A stretch of DNA of 64,000 nucleotides from DSQK01 sp964550175. GTDB lineage: Archaea; Nanobdellota; Nanobdellia; Woesearchaeales; ARS49. Shown here in pieces: positions 1-7,216 of the stretch. Position 1 is the first letter of the stretch, and every line of letters begins with the position of its first letter. Below the pieces are notes generated by a model. The model did no database searches. It was not told the origin of the DNA and saw nothing but the letters and a program-made list of their open reading frames with translations. Made by a program: the position numbers and the translations under genes. The stretch is taken from NCBI GenBank assembly GCA_964550175.1, contig CAZJXP010000001.1:868001-932000 (forward strand), in the 5' to 3' direction.

Positions 1-391
1 TTTTGTCACGGAAGCCAGCGCCTCGTACGATCTCTTGGACGACGACTCGCGCACGGAATACTGGTCAATTGTGAAAGACGGCAAGACGGCGTTCATCATC
101 CAATACTTCTTTTACGACACGACGATGTCCGTCTGCGTCTGGGGGGCGGACCGACAGTTCAAGGATTCGTTAAAGGTCGCGTTCAAGGAAAGCATTCTCT
201 TGGCGAAAAGTCGCGGGTGCACGCGCATCGACTACGCACCTACCTATTCGGGCTGGAAGTTTTTGTACCATCTTGACACGCAGCCGCTGTGGCGGTACAA
301 CCGCGGCGTTATAGTCGACACGCCCGAAATGTCAGAGTACGGCATCCCAGCAGAAGAGAGGAAGAAATTGCAATTGAAAGGACGACTTTAG
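1..391 (+). CDS. Hypothetical protein, 5' truncated by window edge
   Basis: The frame is open from base 2 to a TAG at 389-391, so only the last 129 residues are visible and the start lies outside the window. The visible part is soluble, rich in aromatic residues (FIIQYFFYD near the middle) and ends in a basic tail. There is no membrane segment and no motif I recognise. An acyltransferase-like fold is conceivable from the beta-rich pattern, but that is a guess. It converges on the minus-strand gene at 515, with R1 copy A lying between them. Confidence 0.6.
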   Translation, partial: FVTEASASYDLLDDDSRTEYWSIVKDGKTAFIIQYFFYDTTMSVCVWGADRQFKDSLKVAFKESILLAKSRGCTRIDYAPTYSGWKFLYHLDTQPLWRYNRGVIVDTPEMSEYGIPAEERKKLQLKGRL

Positions 392-394
392 CGA

Positions 395-507
395 ACTTTT
401 TACCGGCACGTTTAGACGCGTTCAGGCCATAATTCTAAATACAATCGAGCCAACGGTTCTAATTTGGGCGGTAAAAAGTTTTCATAGGACAGCAACGTGA
501 ACGAAAG
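395..507 (-). repeat. R1 intergenic element, copy A
   Basis: Read on the minus strand it carries CACGTTGCTGTCC, then ACTTTTTACCGCCC, GTTGGCTCGATTGTA, AGAATTATGGCCTGAACG and the end CCGGTAAAAAGT. The ends CTTTTTACCG (396-405) and CGGTAAAAAG (469-478) are perfect inverted repeats. It closely matches copy M at 50135, including the GTTGGCTCGATTG stretch. It lies between convergent genes. Confidence 0.8.
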
Positions 508-514
508 CGGCTCA

Positions 515-1042
515 CTACGATAAATTTCTCGGCAGAATCGCAATCATCCAACGGTCCGCATCAAGCAATGGGTCTCTCCAGGCGTGGATAAAATCTTTTC
601 TTAGGATCTTGAGTCGTCTGCCCAACACCGGGTCCTGAAGCACAACCCATTTTTCCCCCGCGCTGATGACTATCGCGTAATGCGAGTCCTCCGACGGGTT
701 GAACCCGGGCGAGCGCTGGAATTCCGGATGCGCCGGGTACAACAATTGCGGCATCCAGTCGATGATGGTGATTCCTTGCTTGGTGTAATGCATCAGGTCG
801 TGGTAGCGCATCTTGTACCCCATCGTGTGCGCGACGCTCAATTTCTTGAGACACTTGATCATGTTGAGATTAGGAGTTCCCTTTTGCGACGTTGTTCCGG
901 CTATTTGCGCGATCTTGCGCTCGCTCAGTTTTTTTCCCAGACCTGCGAGCGCCATCCTCAAGACGGCCGGTCCGCACGTGAATCCGGTCTCCTGCTTATA
1001 GTACGGAATGTGCTTGATGACCTTCCGTTTGCGCGGGATCAT
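515..1042 (-). CDS. C39-like (papain-fold) cysteine peptidase domain protein
   Basis: The 175-residue soluble protein has the peptidase C39 layout. A Q-E-T-G-F-T-C-G-P-A block near residue 20 supplies the oxyanion Gln and the nucleophilic Cys. D-S-H-Y-A near 120 supplies the His, and LQDP near 135 supplies the Asp. C39 domains usually cut leader peptides after GG motifs and are often fused to ABC exporters; this one stands alone. Its ATG overlaps the stop of the upstream membrane protein gene by 4 bp, so the two are co-transcribed. A maturation or processing role with the membrane partner is inferred. The substrate is unknown. Confidence 0.7.
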   Translation of the reverse strand: MIPRKRKVIKHIPYYKQETGFTCGPAVLRMALAGLGKKLSERKIAQIAGTTSQKGTPNLNMIKCLKKLSVAHTMGYKMRYHDLMHYTKQGITIIDWMPQLLYPAHPEFQRSPGFNPSEDSHYAIVISAGEKWVVLQDPVLGRRLKILRKDFIHAWRDPLLDADRWMIAILPRNLS

Positions 1043-1506
1043 ATGTGCTCCGCGAGCTTTCCAATCTTGCTGCCCATCCAGAGCATGCAGACGCCGAGAA
1101 GGATGTAGGTTCCGCCGAGAATTCCGGTGTTCGGCACGCTATGGCCGACATACCATTGGACGCCGGGTTCTACGACGCTGAATCCAGTGATGTGGTTGTC
1201 TGCCCAATCAAACGCATTGAGCTGGCCGAACGAGGCAAATACTAAGGCCAAAATACCCGGGATGATGATCATCCAGCCGACCCCTCGCATCAACTTGCTG
1301 AAGCTGCCGACAACGAATCCTAAACAGAGAACGCTAATGAGGATGAGTCCTATCGCGATGTAAAATCCGTACGGAGACAGCAACCAGGGCTTGATGTGCA
1401 AAAACCAGGCTTCGCTGAGCATCGGCAGAAGCATGCCGACTCCCGAAAAGAAGCCGACATGCGCGCCCGCGTGCAATGTGCTGTGGCTGAGGAGTTTCTC
1501 TAACAT
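1039..1506 (-). CDS. Membrane protein of unknown function
   Basis: The product is 155 residues with four hydrophobic segments (about residues 20-32, 45-67, 73-92 and 126-145). A loop between the third and fourth segments contains several aromatic residues. It is the first gene of a two-gene operon with the C39-like peptidase, overlapping it by 4 bp. I do not recognise the family. The coupling suggests it anchors or exports something for the peptidase, which is inference only. Confidence 0.65.
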   Translation of the reverse strand: MLEKLLSHSTLHAGAHVGFFSGVGMLLPMLSEAWFLHIKPWLLSPYGFYIAIGLILISVLCLGFVVGSFSKLMRGVGWMIIIPGILALVFASFGQLNAFDWADNHITGFSVVEPGVQWYVGHSVPNTGILGGTYILLGVCMLWMGSKIGKLAEHI

Positions 1507-1586
1507 AACGGGTTGTTTTATTGACGGTTAATAAAGATTTCGAGAGAAGGCTAAAGTAGGGGATAATGACGGAAATTGATAGTTGA

Positions 1587-1645
1587 TTGTTGCTCTCTTT
1601 ACGACGTTACGTCCAATATCGCAGGTAAAAAGTGATGCGGGGGAG
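1587..1645 (+). repeat. R1 intergenic element, copy B (short)
   Basis: A short copy: GTTGCTCTCTTTACG, ACGTCCAATATCGC, then AGGTAAAAAGTGATGCGGGG. The GTCCAAT-to-GGTAAAAAG part matches copies D and H, and the GATGCGGGG extension resembles copy E. The central GATTTTGAG module is missing. It lies between two minus-strand genes. Confidence 0.65.
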
Positions 1646-1652
1646 CGGTTAA

Positions 1653-2444
1653 CTAATTCGTAATCCCGCTAACTTTCAGCTCTCCAGAAGGCAATCCGCG
1701 TATAATCGCGTCGAGATCTCCGCCGCCGAGGAACTTCTGGATTTTCTTCGCGGCGTCGGACGGCTTGTCGTCGCCTTGGAGGATGAGCATTTTTTTCATG
1801 CAATGTTTTCTCACGGCGCTTTCGGGGCCGGCCATGACCCTGCCGTCCTGCAATAATCCAATGGCTAATCGGATGGGAACGCTCTTGTTCTCTCGCTTTC
1901 CCCGGACCATGAAGCTGCCTTTCGCGAGAAACTCGCCGGACTTGGCTTCCTTTGAGACCTGCGACGGCTCGACGCAGTACGCGTCTGCAGCGCTGACGCC
2001 TAATTTCCAGGCTTTGCTGTAGCTGGCGGTGGCTTGGAGCGTCTCGTCAATCGTTACTTGGCCTGGCTTGCTTCCTTCCGATTTGATGACAAAAAAAGGA
2101 GAACCCGGGGCTTCCGTGTGGCAGACCAAGTCGTTAGGCTCGGTGTGCTTCTTCAGCACCATCTCGTTGCTTGAAGCGTCTCGCCCGCCGACACAGAGAA
2201 AACTTTCACTTGAAAGAAACCATCGGAACTTTTCGTACCAGTGCTTCGACGCGGTCTCGGTTACGGTTGTCAGCGTCGGTTTCGCGACTGGCTTCGCGTG
2301 CGCCTTGTACTTGTCGAGCTCTTTTTGAAATCGCGTGACGGCCTCTCGTGCCCCTTTCGACTTCGCCTTGAACTTCTTCGCCTTCTCGAAATAGTGCGCG
2401 GCGTTCTGTTCAACGGTCTCCCGCAAATCGAGCACGAGGCGCAT
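1653..2444 (-). CDS. Stand-alone NFACT-R domain protein (RqcH/NEMF C-terminal part)
   Basis: The 263-residue protein opens with a charged helical stretch (LDLRETVEQNAAHYFEKAKK) like the coiled coil of the Tae2/NEMF/RqcH family. The NFACT-R (DUF814) block WYEKFRWFLSS...GGRDASSNE...VCHTE follows at about 70-115, and QVSKEAKSGEFLAKGSFMVRG at about 165-185. The N-terminal NFACT-N domain that binds tRNA and the ribosome in full-length RqcH (over 500 residues) is absent. The family acts in rescue of stalled 60S/50S subunits. I prefer the ATG at 2444 over the GTG 9 bp upstream because it clears the pilin stop. It follows the pilin gene with a 2-bp gap. Confidence 0.8.
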   Translation of the reverse strand: MRLVLDLRETVEQNAAHYFEKAKKFKAKSKGAREAVTRFQKELDKYKAHAKPVAKPTLTTVTETASKHWYEKFRWFLSSESFLCVGGRDASSNEMVLKKHTEPNDLVCHTEAPGSPFFVIKSEGSKPGQVTIDETLQATASYSKAWKLGVSAADAYCVEPSQVSKEAKSGEFLAKGSFMVRGKRENKSVPIRLAIGLLQDGRVMAGPESAVRKHCMKKMLILQGDDKPSDAAKKIQKFLGGGDLDAIIRGLPSGELKVSGITN

Positions 2445-2446
2445 GT

Positions 2447-2926
2447 TCAGCACGCGCGGATGTCTTCGACAACAATTGCCTTTTGAGCACAGAATTCGCT
2501 ACCTGACTCAGTACTTAGAATGGGAGTGAGCTTGATCTGCAAAGGCGCGCCTACATCGTCGAACGCAAACACGGTTCTGAGCGGAACGCCGGCATCCAGC
2601 GGTTGCTTGAGCAAGTTCGGCACCATCGCGATGCCGTTCGAGCCCACGATCCTTGCCTGGATCGAGTCGATTTTGCTCTGGCCGTTGTCCAAAGACAGCT
2701 CTACCGTGTTCGTCTTGACGCACAGCTGCGGGACATTCTTGATGCTGATGAGTTGGAGGTCGACCCCGTCGCACGCGTTGCCGGACACTTCAGTTCCGCG
2801 ATTGACGAACGTGGCCTGCTGTTCAACATAGCTTTCGCCGTAGCTCATCACGACGGCCCCTAAGGCGACTGAGAACGCAATTAGGAGCACGGTCGCGATT
2901 AACGGAGAAATGCCGCGGTTGTTCAT
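2447..2926 (-). CDS. Archaeal type IV pilin
   Basis: The 159-residue precursor begins MNNRGISPLIATVLLIAFS, a short basic leader followed by the hydrophobic helix typical of archaeal type IV pilins (class III signal peptide). The leader would be removed by an A24 prepilin peptidase; a candidate lies at 5960. The remainder is beta-rich with four cysteines that could form two disulfides. A TATA box at 2963-2972 reads outward from the shared divergent region with the HIT gene. It is co-directional with the NFACT-R gene downstream. Confidence 0.8.
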   Translation of the reverse strand: MNNRGISPLIATVLLIAFSVALGAVVMSYGESYVEQQATFVNRGTEVSGNACDGVDLQLISIKNVPQLCVKTNTVELSLDNGQSKIDSIQARIVGSNGIAMVPNLLKQPLDAGVPLRTVFAFDDVGAPLQIKLTPILSTESGSEFCAQKAIVVEDIRAC

Positions 2927-2962
2927 TGTCGCCTCTTTACTGCGCTGATTTTATGCTGAGAA

Positions 2963-2996
2963 GTATTTAAAGGTTGCTTCGCTAAACATTTATAAG
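2963..2996. promoter_or_regulatory. Divergent TATA boxes for pilin (-) and HIT (+) genes
   Basis: GTATTTAAAG at 2963-2972 faces the pilin gene, about 37 bp before its ATG. TTTATAAG at 2989-2996 faces the HIT gene, about 16-23 bp before its ATG, which predicts a leaderless HIT mRNA. Confidence 0.6.
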
Positions 2997-3011
2997 CGTC
3001 AAACCGCACGA

Positions 3012-3797
3012 ATGATTGTGCCAACAGAGGAAGAGTTCCAGGAACAGCTGAAGAACATGACGCCGGAGCAGATACGCGAGCTCCAAAAACAGCAGTGCAT
3101 CTTCTGCAAGATCGTCGCGAAGCAAGTCCAGGCGAAGACGGTGTACGAGGACGAGCAGTTTATTGCGGTTCTCGACATCAACCCAGGCACGCCGGGACAC
3201 TTGTTGGTGATGCCAAAGGAGCACTACAGCATCCTGCCGCAGCTGCCCGAAGACGTGATTACTCACCTCGGCATGCTGGCGAAACATCTCTCTCAATCAA
3301 CGTTGCGCGGAATCAAGGCGCAGGGGACAACCATCTTTGTCGCGAACGGCGTCGCGGCCGGGCAACGAGCCTCTCACTTTTTGCTTCACGTGATTCCCCG
3401 CATGGACGGCGACGGGGCGGGCATGACGCTGCCCGAAGTCCCGATGTCGGAAGCCGACGTCGCGAAATTGCAGGGGGTGCTGCAGCCATTTGTCAATCGC
3501 GCGCTGGGCAAGATCGACAGCACGCCCGCGGAAAAGCACGCGCGTATTGCAAATGCCGAGGCCACCAAAATCCCTGGGAAAAAGTCTTCCGGTGAAGAAA
3601 ACGCACCGTTGCACGTCGCTCATGAGTCATCCACTGATATTTCGGAACATAAGAAAAACGATTCTGCAACGAACGACGATACGTCCAATCATGCCGGTAA
3701 AAAGGTCACTGCGGAATCTGTTCCAACTGAAAAACAGAAAACGAAAGGCAAATTCGACCTCGACGCAATAACTGACTTATTGTCAGGTGGCAAATGA
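3012..3797 (+). CDS. HIT-family protein with altered catalytic triad and charged C-terminal tail
   Basis: The 261-residue protein has an N-terminal zinc-type CIFC pair (about residues 29-32), a core HIT domain (about 33-150) and a low-complexity charged tail (about 170-250). The HIT motif normally reads H-x-H-x-H; here it reads SHFLLHVIPR, so the central His, the nucleophile that forms the nucleotidyl intermediate, is Leu. HIT enzymes hydrolyse or transfer nucleoside monophosphates. This one may bind nucleotides without that chemistry. The ATG at 3012 follows the TATA box at leaderless spacing. It overlaps the second HIT gene by 4 bp. Confidence 0.85.
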   Translation: MIVPTEEEFQEQLKNMTPEQIRELQKQQCIFCKIVAKQVQAKTVYEDEQFIAVLDINPGTPGHLLVMPKEHYSILPQLPEDVITHLGMLAKHLSQSTLRGIKAQGTTIFVANGVAAGQRASHFLLHVIPRMDGDGAGMTLPEVPMSEADVAKLQGVLQPFVNRALGKIDSTPAEKHARIANAEATKIPGKKSSGEENAPLHVAHESSTDISEHKKNDSATNDDTSNHAGKKVTAESVPTEKQKTKGKFDLDAITDLLSGGK

Positions 3798-4321
3798 GCG
3801 ACTGTCTCCTCTGCAAACAAATCGAGAAGAAGATCGGATTGCTGTACGAGGACAAGGATATCGTCGCGCTCGTGTCGTCGAAACCCGCCGCGGCCGGAGA
3901 ATTAATCGTTGCGCCGAAGAAGCATCACGTGATCCTTGAGCAGGTTCCTGACTGGATCGTCGGCAAACTCTTCGCGGTCGCGAACAAGTTGAGCATTTCG
4001 CTCTTTGAGGGAATGGGCGTGCACGGCACGAACCTAATCATTCCCAACGGCGCGCCGGCCGGGCAGACCATCCCGCACGCGGCCGTGCACGTCGTCCCGC
4101 GCGCGGAGAACGACGGGTTGAAATTGCAATGGGAACCAAGGCAATTGAGCGAGGACGAGATGGGTACGGTCGAGATGAAGCTCAAAGACGAGATGAAGTC
4201 CAAATTTGTTTTTGAAAAGACCGAGCCGAAGCCGAAAGAGGAAGTCAAGGAAAAGAAGGTTGAGTACAAGACGACTGACGAGGAGAATTACGTCATCAAG
4301 AGCTTGCAGAGAATACCTTAG
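3794..4321 (+). CDS. HIT-family protein, second paralogue with altered triad
   Basis: The 175-residue protein has a CLLC zinc-type pair at residues 4-7 and a HIT domain to about residue 120. A Lys/Glu-rich linker and a short conserved end (YVIKSLQRIP) follow. The motif reads PHAAVHVVPR: first and third His are kept and the central nucleophile position is Ala. It is translationally coupled to the first HIT gene (ATGA overlap). The pair lacking the same residue suggests a heterodimer or a shared non-hydrolytic role, which is inference. R1 copy C follows directly. Confidence 0.85.
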   Translation: MSDCLLCKQIEKKIGLLYEDKDIVALVSSKPAAAGELIVAPKKHHVILEQVPDWIVGKLFAVANKLSISLFEGMGVHGTNLIIPNGAPAGQTIPHAAVHVVPRAENDGLKLQWEPRQLSEDEMGTVEMKLKDEMKSKFVFEKTEPKPKEEVKEKKVEYKTTDEENYVIKSLQRIP

Positions 4322-4328
4322 GTAGTTT

Positions 4329-4427
4329 GCTTTCCTTGACGTTGGTGAGTCCTTGCAGATTTTGAGTTCGTTTTATTGTTAGAATTACTGCCTTAACGCT
4401 ACTTCAAAACGTGCCGGTAAAAAGTTA
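4329..4427 (+). repeat. R1 intergenic element, copy C
   Basis: Modules in order: GCTTTCCTTGACGTTG, GCAGATTTTGAG, TTATTGTTAGAATTACTGCC, TTAACGC, CAAAACGTGCCGGTAAAAAGTTAACTA. The GTTAACTA end matches copy F. It fills the gap between two convergent genes and abuts the stop of the gene at 4429. Confidence 0.85.
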
Positions 4428-4428
4428 A

Positions 4429-5334
4429 CTATCTCTTCCTTTTCGAGAATTTGCTGCTGAGCGACTTGTGGTGGCTGTCCACTTTTCCTTTTTTGTGGCG
4501 GTCCATCAGCTTCTTCGTGATCATCATCGCAACGCCGGCGCCGGGAAGGATGTTGCCTGCGACTTCGGTCGAGATGTCGAAAACGGTCTCGCCTGACCAG
4601 TATTTCTTCGTCAAATCGGAGACGAGATGGTCTCCCTTGTCCCAGTTGCCCGTGACGCCGTCGACCTCGATCGTTTTTCTTACGTCGCGGTGCTCTTCCT
4701 TGAACTCAAAAACGTGCGTCGCGGTGAAGTAGAGCGTGAGCTTGTTGATGACAACGCGTTCGTCCAGAATCTCGTCAGCCTGGATGGGCTTGATGATGTC
4801 CTTGTAGAGCGTGTTCAGCAGGTACGACGCGCGGATTTGGATGGGAATGGCTTCCGAGTCCCCTTTCTGCAGCTCGGCGACGTCCCGGATTAGTTTTGTC
4901 TTGCTATCGAGATATTTTGCGTAGTCCTTGCCCTTTTCGCGCAACGCGTCCTGGATGATCTCCTTCTTGAAGTGCTCGAAGCAGTGGTCCGTCGCCTCGA
5001 ACATGACGACCGGCTCGTCCGGATGCGTCTTCAGCGTGTGCTTCGCGATGGTGACGCTCTGGACTTCCGGAGCGACGATGAAATTGTAGTTGTTTTTTCT
5101 CTTGTACTCGAAGATGCTCTCGGCCTGGATGTGCCAAAACGGCTCGTAACGCTTCCGGTAGCCCGTGAGAATGATGTCGCCCCTGCTCCGGTCGAACGCC
5201 TTCATGATGCCCGTCATCGTGCCGAACGCGGACGACTTGTGCTTCTCCGCGATTTCTTGCGCTTGGTCGCGGTCGTAGACCTCGTCGATGACCTGGATTG
5301 TTTTCGCGTTCTTGGCGAACTCTATGGCGACCAT
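4429..5334 (-). CDS. Hypothetical soluble protein with basic C-terminus
   Basis: The 301-residue protein has alternating beta and helical stretches. Its middle part contains FWHIQAESIFEY and a conserved-looking HTLKTHPDEP segment, and it ends in a Lys/Ser/Arg-rich tail (KSLSSKFSKRKR). No membrane segment is seen and I do not recognise the family. I choose the ATG at 5334 rather than the in-frame GTG at 5352 because the TATA box (5357-5365) sits about 25 bp upstream of it, giving a leaderless transcript. Confidence 0.65.
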   Translation of the reverse strand: MVAIEFAKNAKTIQVIDEVYDRDQAQEIAEKHKSSAFGTMTGIMKAFDRSRGDIILTGYRKRYEPFWHIQAESIFEYKRKNNYNFIVAPEVQSVTIAKHTLKTHPDEPVVMFEATDHCFEHFKKEIIQDALREKGKDYAKYLDSKTKLIRDVAELQKGDSEAIPIQIRASYLLNTLYKDIIKPIQADEILDERVVINKLTLYFTATHVFEFKEEHRDVRKTIEVDGVTGNWDKGDHLVSDLTKKYWSGETVFDISTEVAGNILPGAGVAMMITKKLMDRHKKGKVDSHHKSLSSKFSKRKR

Positions 5335-5356
5335 GGGGTTTCTTTGGCGCACCTCC

Positions 5357-5422
5357 TTTATATATCTTGCGTTTTCACCTAAAATTATTGCGTTTACCGT
5401 CTGAAAAGGATATCTTTATATA
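5357..5422. promoter_or_regulatory. Divergent TATA boxes for 5334 (-) and 5445 (+)
   Basis: CTTTATATATC at about 5356-5366 serves the minus-strand gene. TTTATATA at 5415-5422 precedes the ATG at 5445 by about 23-30 bp. Both spacings fit leaderless archaeal promoters. Confidence 0.6.
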
Positions 5423-5444
5423 TTCTTAAGCGATTGATAGATAT

Positions 5445-5621
5445 ATGTCCAAGAAAGTGCTTCTGACGGTGCATCCGGTCGTGTACGCGCGGCTGCAAGA
5501 GCGCATGAAGGCCGGCTACGGCTCGGTGCAGGAAGTCATCAATGAAATTCTGCGAAAAGAAATGTCCAAAGTGAAGCGTTCGCCGAAGAAAGGCGGCGCC
5601 GAAGATTATTTGAGGAGGTAA
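5445..5621 (+). CDS. Small ribbon-helix-helix-like DNA-binding protein
   Basis: A 58-residue frame of under 60 codons runs from ATG 5445 to TAA 5621. A beta strand (KKVLLTVHPVVYARL) is followed by a helix, a GYGSVQEVINEIL turn-helix and a Lys/Arg-rich tail. This matches the size and pattern of ribbon-helix-helix (CopG/Arc-type) regulators. Its end contains the GAGGAGGT Shine-Dalgarno sequence of the next gene, so it leads the operon 5445-7215. It may autoregulate that operon (inference). Confidence 0.6.
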   Translation: MSKKVLLTVHPVVYARLQERMKAGYGSVQEVINEILRKEMSKVKRSPKKGGAEDYLRR

Positions 5622-5623
5622 AA

Positions 5624-5956
5624 ATGGAACTTAGCCTTGAAATCCCGATGATCGCGGGCGCCGTCGGCGGCGTCGCGCGAACGCTATTTATGGTTTCAAA
5701 ATTACTCTACAAAAAAGAGAAGGTCGACGGTGGGCACACGCTTGTCGTGCTCGTCATCAACGTCGTGTTCGGCGCGCTTTTGGCGCATGTGCTCCAACAG
5801 GGAAGAATCGTTTCGATACTCTTGGGCTGGGCGGCGTTCGACATCCTGGACGGACTGCACAAGACCGTCAGCATCGGCCCGGTGAAGCTGCCCGTGAAAA
5901 CCATTGGCATCAAGAACAAAAAATCATTTGCGCAAACAATTTTCGATTACCGGTGA
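5624..5956 (+). CDS. Small membrane protein in prepilin peptidase operon
   Basis: The 110-residue protein has three hydrophobic segments (about residues 9-25, 40-58 and 64-78) and a basic C-terminal tail (GIKNKKSFAQ). A strong Shine-Dalgarno sequence (GGAGG) ends 5 bp before the ATG. It lies 3 bp before the prepilin peptidase gene and likely works with it. The family is not recognised. Confidence 0.6.
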   Translation: MELSLEIPMIAGAVGGVARTLFMVSKLLYKKEKVDGGHTLVVLVINVVFGALLAHVLQQGRIVSILLGWAAFDILDGLHKTVSIGPVKLPVKTIGIKNKKSFAQTIFDYR

Positions 5957-5959
5957 ACC

Positions 5960-6814
5960 ATGTTTGAATTATTCGCGCTCATCATCGTCGGCACCATCCT
6001 ATTGATTGCTTCGTTCACGGACCTGCGCACGACGGAAGTGCCTGACTGGCTGACGCACGGCGGAATCGTCATCGGCGTTATTTTACACCTCGTTTCGGCT
6101 TGGTGGCAGTCGTCCTGGACGCCGCTCATCGACGGCGGCATCGGGCTGGGCGTGTTCGTCGCGTTCGGCTGTTTGATGTATTATACAGGCCAGTGGGGCG
6201 GCGGCGACAGCAAGATAATGATGGCCATCGGGGCATTATTAGGACTGCAGTTCTCGTTCGAGCACATCACGGTCGCGTTCTTCTTCAACGTCCTCATCGC
6301 CGGCGCTGTGTACGGATTGGTTTGGACGATTGGATTGGCGATTTTTCGCAGAAAACAGTTCTTGCCAGCCTACGTCGCGCTCGCGAAAACCAAGCAGTTC
6401 CGCTACGGAAGAATGGCGGCCTACGGCGCGCTCGCGTTGTTCGCTATCGTTTCGTTCACGACGCAGGATATGATTTTGCGATTCCTTTTGCTGCTCATTG
6501 GCGTCATGGTTCCATTTTTGCTGCACGTTTCCCTGTTCATCAAGGCCGTCGAGAAATGCATGGTTAGAAATGCGAAACCGTCCGAGTTGATGGAAGGGGA
6601 CTGGATTGTCAAAGACGTCGTCGTTGCCGGAAAGAGAATCACTGGCCCGAAAGATTTGGGCGTGACGCTGGCGCAGATGAAGGAACTGAAGCGACTGTCA
6701 AAGACGCACAAAATAACTTTAATTGTCAAAGACGGCATCCCGTTCGTTCCGAGCTTCTTGATTGCTTTCGTGATGACGTTGTGGATTGGAAGCCCGGTTA
6801 AGTGGTTGCTTTAG
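5960..6814 (+). CDS. Archaeal prepilin/preflagellin peptidase (A24 family)
   Basis: The 284-residue polytopic membrane aspartic peptidase carries the first catalytic Asp in FTDLRTTEVPDW (about 20-30) and the second in WGGGDSKIMMAIG (about 75-87), the GxGD signature of PibD/FlaK. Six or more membrane segments are visible. A cytosolic insert of about 70 residues (200-265) precedes a last helix. It removes the short leaders of pilins and archaellins, and the pilin at 2447 is a likely substrate. Confidence 0.85.
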   Translation: MFELFALIIVGTILLIASFTDLRTTEVPDWLTHGGIVIGVILHLVSAWWQSSWTPLIDGGIGLGVFVAFGCLMYYTGQWGGGDSKIMMAIGALLGLQFSFEHITVAFFFNVLIAGAVYGLVWTIGLAIFRRKQFLPAYVALAKTKQFRYGRMAAYGALALFAIVSFTTQDMILRFLLLLIGVMVPFLLHVSLFIKAVEKCMVRNAKPSELMEGDWIVKDVVVAGKRITGPKDLGVTLAQMKELKRLSKTHKITLIVKDGIPFVPSFLIAFVMTLWIGSPVKWLL

Positions 6815-6815
6815 A

Positions 6816-6857
6816 ATCCGTAATTCTTCCGCTTTTTCCGCAAATCTTCCGGTTTTT
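6816..6857 (-). repeat. R3 40-bp repeat, copy 1
   Basis: On the minus strand: AAAAACCGGAAGATTTGCGG then AAAAAGCGGAAGAATTACGGA. Three other copies lie at 16924, 45624 and 51518. This one lies between a gene end and the promoter of the next gene, without an adjacent R1. Confidence 0.75.
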
Positions 6858-6898
6858 CGGGGAAAACACTTATTAATCCGAGCAACATATACTCGGTC

Positions 6899-7024
6899 AT
6901 GACAACGACAATCGTAAAAGAGAACACGATGCGAAAGACTGGTGAGATTTTGGCGCAAACCGTGCTTGCGGTAGGATTGGTGTATATCCTTATTTTGATT
7001 GCGCAAGCGTTGTTCAATCTATGA
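6899..7024 (+). CDS. 41-residue single-pass membrane peptide
   Basis: ATG 6899 to TGA 7024 encodes a short charged N-terminus and one hydrophobic helix (about residues 17-39). It overlaps the next gene by 4 bp (ATGA) and follows an AT-rich TATA-like TTATTAAT about 25 bp upstream. Function unknown. The overlap and promoter spacing support a real gene. Confidence 0.5.
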   Translation: MTTTIVKENTMRKTGEILAQTVLAVGLVYILILIAQALFNL

Positions 7025-7215
7025 AACGGTTCATTCTCGGTTCGGTGCTGTTCGTTGCGGCGACAGTCGTCGTATTCAACAACACGAATCAGTTTTTGGT
7101 CTTCTTCGGCAAGCTGCTTGCGCCCGACAAGGCGTTCGCGCTGTTGACGGTTTGCGCGTTCATGAATGCAGGATTCTTTTATTTGCGACGCAGACATGCA
7201 AATCCCGCAAGCTAA
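7021..7215 (+). CDS. 64-residue two-helix membrane protein
   Basis: Hydrophobic segments at about residues 4-20 and 38-55 flank a short loop, with a basic end (YLRRRHAN). It is translationally coupled to the 41-residue peptide upstream, and R1 copy D begins 2 bp after the stop. No family recognised. Confidence 0.5.
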   Translation: MKRFILGSVLFVAATVVVFNNTNQFLVFFGKLLAPDKAFALLTVCAFMNAGFFYLRRRHANPAS

Positions 7216-7216
7216 A

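Noticed and set aside
680..1108. Arg-rich plus-strand frames opposite the C39-like peptidase
   Set aside because: They are shadows of the minus-strand gene, with no promoter and no recognisable protein features.
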